Shown piece by piece: positions 7,123 to 9,743 of a stretch of 9,743 bases of DNA (positions are counted from its first letter, which is position 1; each line of letters opens with the position of its first letter). The stretch lies in contig QBUR01000162.1 in the NCBI GenBank assembly GCA_013374385.1, positions 1 to 9,743 on the forward strand, in the 5' to 3' direction. Both the position numbers and the translations under genes were made by a program. This DNA comes from Candidatus Methanocomedens sp. (lineage in GTDB: Archaea > Halobacteriota > Methanosarcinia > Methanosarcinales > Methanocomedenaceae). The notes below the pieces were generated by a model that did no database searches, was not told the DNA's origin, and saw nothing but the letters and a program-made list of their open reading frames with translations.

Positions 7123-9494
7123 TGAGCATCCACATCCGGTGAATTGAATATAAATCTATCCCTATGTCTGGCACTCCCGACATGGAGTACTTTTCTCCTT
7201 TCCCGCCATTCATCCAGCTTCACCAAAACGGCAGGGAATACAATAAAAGTCGCAAGCAGTGCCAGTGCCACGTCCAGCACTGTTACAAGACCAAAGTTAC
7301 TGTTCATGGAAAATGGCGATGCTATAAGTGCGGAGAAACCAAAGAGGGTGGTCAGGCCGGATGCGACAATGGCCTTTCCTATCTTGGCACTTGCAGCCTC
7401 CATAGCCTCAACCGGGCTTACACCCTTATCCCGTTCTTCATAGTACCTCTCCATCATCAGTATGGCATATTCCGAACCCACCCCCAGTATAAGCGCACCC
7501 AGAGTAGCGGTCATTGGTGTATAATCTATGCCTGTGATATACATGATGCCGCCTGCCCATCCGATTACCATGAACATGGTGATAACGGGGGTTACGGCTT
7601 TGACCCAGTCCCGGTATATAACAAGCAAGCCGAAAAACACCAGTATAAGCCCTGTAAGGGTCATTGTTACACGGCCTGAAGTGAGGGACCATATCACTGT
7701 GGTGAACACCACAGAATTCCCGGTAATTGTCACTTCCACTCCGGGTGGCGGGGACATCCATGCAATATCCTCACGTACTACATCTGTTAATTCGCTTACA
7801 CCTTTTAAGCCTATATCATTCATGGCATTGCCTATGCCAAAGTCCATCAAAAGCATATTTTTGCCGTGAACGTACCTGTCCTTTCGCATTGCTGGAATTT
7901 GCTGGTACAGTCGTTCGATATCGGCGCTGTTGTCAGGTATGGTTCCTCCGTTCATTGATTTAATTATGGGTACAATGCTTGATGCATCGTATATGTTCGC
8001 CCTTCTCTCAACCTCATGCTCGCTGAATTCATCAATCCACCTGAGCACTTCAGGGTCCGCAGAATCATCCACCTTTACAATGATATTCAATGCATCGGTC
8101 CCGCCAATGATATCGCCCAGATGGGTCAGGTCAATTAGTGCGGGCATATCCTGGGGCACAAAGTTTTTCACATCGGTCTGGATGGGGACGAATGAATCAG
8201 CATACAGGCCGGAAAAACACAGCAATCCTGCAATCCCCAGGACAAGGATGGGGTGATTTACTGAAAGTGTGGTAATCTTTTTCAGGAACAGTTCGATTTT
8301 GCTATCCTTTGGATCAGGGCTTGGAATTGACGAGTTTTGTTCCGGTTTTATGGCGTTATTGCTGCCTTTAATCTGGTTATTTTTGTTATTTTTCTTTTTA
8401 ATGAGGTTATCAAGTCCGTATATCACTGTCACACCAACAAACAGTGATGATAAAAAACACATTATTATGCCGAGAAGAAGTAGTTTCCCGAAATCCTGAA
8501 TCATGGGAACAGATGACGTAAATAGTGAAAAGAAGCCAAGTCCGGTAATTGTCACTGCGATAAGCACTGCCGGGCCGGTGTGTTTGATTGTCTCGATAAC
8601 GGCTTGTGCTTCATCTTCACCCCGTTCCAGTTCTTCTTCTATCCGGTTGTGGAACTGGATAGCGTAATCTATTCCAAGCCCGATAAGTATGGGGAATGCG
8701 GACATGGATACCATGCTGAGGGGAATTCGCAGATATCCCATGGCTCCAAAGGTAAAGATAATTCCAAGGAGCACGATGGGAAGGGGGAGGAGTTTCCAGC
8801 GGACATGCCTGAACACCAGGTACAGCACTACTATCATGAGTACTGCAGATATCATTAGCAGGGGAACCATGCTTGTGGTCATCTCATTGTTCATGGCTAT
8901 CATGAATGCGGGGTCTCCGGTCACGATGACACCATATGAGGGGGGAAAATTCGAATGCTCAGCTGCTTTCTCGGTCTCGCGTAGTATCTCTATCTTTTCG
9001 TTGTCAGTGGAGTAACCTGCCATTTCCACCCAGATAATGGTATGGGTATCGTCGGGGATGAGCATACCGATATCTGATGACCGGTTTGCTATGATGGATT
9101 GTATTTCTCCCTGACTGTCAGGTATTATGTGCTGGCCTGTCATCTGGTAATTGGTATCCTTGATAACCATGGCCGCACTGGCAGTCCCCACCACCCCTGG
9201 TATGGTATTTACTTGCTGGTGAAGCCTGTCAATTGCCTTTAGTACCTCAGGTGTTGTTACATCTCCGCCCTCAACAAGTACGGCTATTGATTCGGTTGCA
9301 AAGATTCTCAGGTAGAGATGGTCATAGTCCTGGTACAGTTTTGATGTCTTTTCTACAAAGGTTTCTGTGCCTGAGGTCATTTCAATGTACTGTGTGCCGT
9401 TTATTGAGATTACTATGAGCAGTACCGCTAACAGGACAATTGGTATGGTGTTGTCTTCGATGAAAATGCCTAATTTGCGGAATGCGTCCTTTAT
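7119..9494 (-). CDS. RND-superfamily exporter, HAE3/MMPL-like
   Basis: This is a large polytopic transporter of the RND superfamily, closest in layout to the archaeal HAE3 (MMPL/SSD-like) exporters, which use ion gradients to move lipids or hydrophobic compounds. Counting from an ATA at 9494 it has 791 residues in two similar halves: helix 1 (about 17-33), an extracellular porter domain (to about 205), helices 2-6 (207-360), a polar Asn-rich cytoplasmic linker (365-400), helix 7 (415-433), a second porter domain and helices 8-12 (609-760). Helix 4 has GLGIDYAIQ (D276) and helix 10 GVGSEYAIL (E675), the acidic sites expected in ion coupling. No ATG, GTG or TTG lies between the ATG at 9380 and the in-frame stop at 9530-9528, yet the ATG at 9380 falls after helix 1. 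The ATA has a GGGGGT nine bases upstream. The next gene overlaps its stop. Confidence 0.88.
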   Translation of the reverse strand: MKDAFRKLGIFIEDNTIPIVLLAVLLIVISINGTQYIEMTSGTETFVEKTSKLYQDYDHLYLRIFATESIAVLVEGGDVTTPEVLKAIDRLHQQVNTIPGVVGTASAAMVIKDTNYQMTGQHIIPDSQGEIQSIIANRSSDIGMLIPDDTHTIIWVEMAGYSTDNEKIEILRETEKAAEHSNFPPSYGVIVTGDPAFMIAMNNEMTTSMVPLLMISAVLMIVVLYLVFRHVRWKLLPLPIVLLGIIFTFGAMGYLRIPLSMVSMSAFPILIGLGIDYAIQFHNRIEEELERGEDEAQAVIETIKHTGPAVLIAVTITGLGFFSLFTSSVPMIQDFGKLLLLGIIMCFLSSLFVGVTVIYGLDNLIKKKNNKNNQIKGSNNAIKPEQNSSIPSPDPKDSKIELFLKKITTLSVNHPILVLGIAGLLCFSGLYADSFVPIQTDVKNFVPQDMPALIDLTHLGDIIGGTDALNIIVKVDDSADPEVLRWIDEFSEHEVERRANIYDASSIVPIIKSMNGGTIPDNSADIERLYQQIPAMRKDRYVHGKNMLLMDFGIGNAMNDIGLKGVSELTDVVREDIAWMSPPPGVEVTITGNSVVFTTVIWSLTSGRVTMTLTGLILVFFGLLVIYRDWVKAVTPVITMFMVIGWAGGIMYITGIDYTPMTATLGALILGVGSEYAILMMERYYEERDKGVSPVEAMEAASAKIGKAIVASGLTTLFGFSALIASPFSMNSNFGLVTVLDVALALLATFIVFPAVLVKLDEWRERRKVLHVGSARHRDRFIFNSPDVDAQ

Positions 9495-9503
9495 GGTTGG
9501 TTT

Positions 9504-9509
9504 ACCCCC
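9504..9509 (-). promoter_or_regulatory. Shine-Dalgarno-like site supporting an ATA start
   Basis: The minus strand reads GGGGGT, which can pair fully with the archaeal anti-Shine-Dalgarno ACCUCC through one G-U wobble. It lies nine bases before the ATA at 9494-9492. This site is the reason for choosing that start, because the frame offers no standard start codon ahead of the first membrane helix. Confidence 0.4.
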
Positions 9510-9569
9510 GGGTAGAATCTTTGATTTTCAATGGTAGGTGTTCGAACTACAGCACTCTGTAATGTGACA

Positions 9570-9590
9570 CTTGTATAAAATAATTGTGAA
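9570..9590 (-). promoter_or_regulatory. Putative promoter of the RND/surface-protein operon
   Basis: On the minus strand CACAATTATTTTATAC combines a BRE-like ACAAT with a TATA-like TTTTATAC. Transcription would start near 9551, giving a leader of about 57 bases to the ATA at 9494, enough to hold the GGGGGT site. A second TATA-like element (CTTTTTATCC, minus strand, about 9612-9603) lies upstream. The rest of 9495-9688 shows no gene. Confidence 0.4.
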
Positions 9591-9688
9591 CATGGGGTGA
9601 TGGATAAAAAGATGTGGTGGTAATTGAGGGGGTTGTTGATTGTTAAATGTGGTGTGAAAAATTACTACTATTAATGTTGGCCCGCAAC

Positions 9689-9743
9689 GGCACTGTTCCA
9701 AAAATCAGTTATTTTGTTGACACTGACTTTAGGTAAAATCAGT
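9689..9743. mobile_element. Putative left end of an IS6-family insertion sequence
   Basis: The plus strand from 9689 reads GGCACTGTTCCAAA, which differs at one base from the IS26-type IS6 terminal repeat GGCACTGTTGCAAA. Inside it are AAAATCAGT (9701-9709), an inverted near-copy ACTGACTTT (9722-9730) and a second direct copy (9735-9743), as expected for subterminal transposase-binding sites. IS6 elements make 8-base target duplications, so CCCGCAAC at 9681-9688 would be the target copy. The transposase gene would lie beyond the window. Only one end is seen, so the assignment rests on a short match. Confidence 0.5.

Noticed and set aside
9599..9622. Seven-codon plus-strand frame MDKKMWW
   Set aside because: Too short, no ribosome binding site, and it lies within the upstream control region of the exporter operon.

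Overview
All recognisable genes lie on the minus strand. The protein types suggest a euryarchaeon, most likely a methanogen or methane-oxidising relative of the Methanosarcinales. The evidence is COG1361-type cell-surface proteins, an archaeal HAE3-type RND exporter, TATA/BRE-like promoter elements with short or absent leaders, and 4-base ATGA stop/start overlaps. The lineage is an inference; there is no rRNA or marker gene here.

Reading in the direction of transcription (from high to low coordinates), the right edge begins with a sequence that looks like the terminal repeat of an IS6-family insertion sequence (from about 9689 to beyond the window). A promoter region follows, then a three-gene operon: an RND-superfamily exporter (9494-7119) and two paralogous, signal-peptide-bearing, C-terminally anchored surface proteins (7122-5998 and 5974-4907). 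These probably form one envelope transport or surface-assembly module.

After a 76-base gap holding a perfect inverted repeat comes a second tight operon: an unrecognised 180-residue protein (4830-4288), a class I PLP-dependent aminotransferase (4291-3176) and a TIM-barrel sugar-phosphate isomerase/epimerase-like protein (3171-2374). A hairpin lies behind the last gene.

A small polytopic membrane protein of the isoprenylcysteine/phospholipid methyltransferase type (2277-1600) has its own promoter-like sequence and perhaps a leaderless GTG start. The last unit is a U32-family protein with probable Fe-S cysteines (1549-494), overlapped by a 129-residue protein with two cysteine pairs (497-108).

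The points most worth a second look are: the RND gene has no ATG, GTG or TTG codon in front of its first membrane helix; the U32 protein is translationally coupled to a small cysteine protein; the RND/paired-surface-protein module; and the likely IS end just upstream of that operon.
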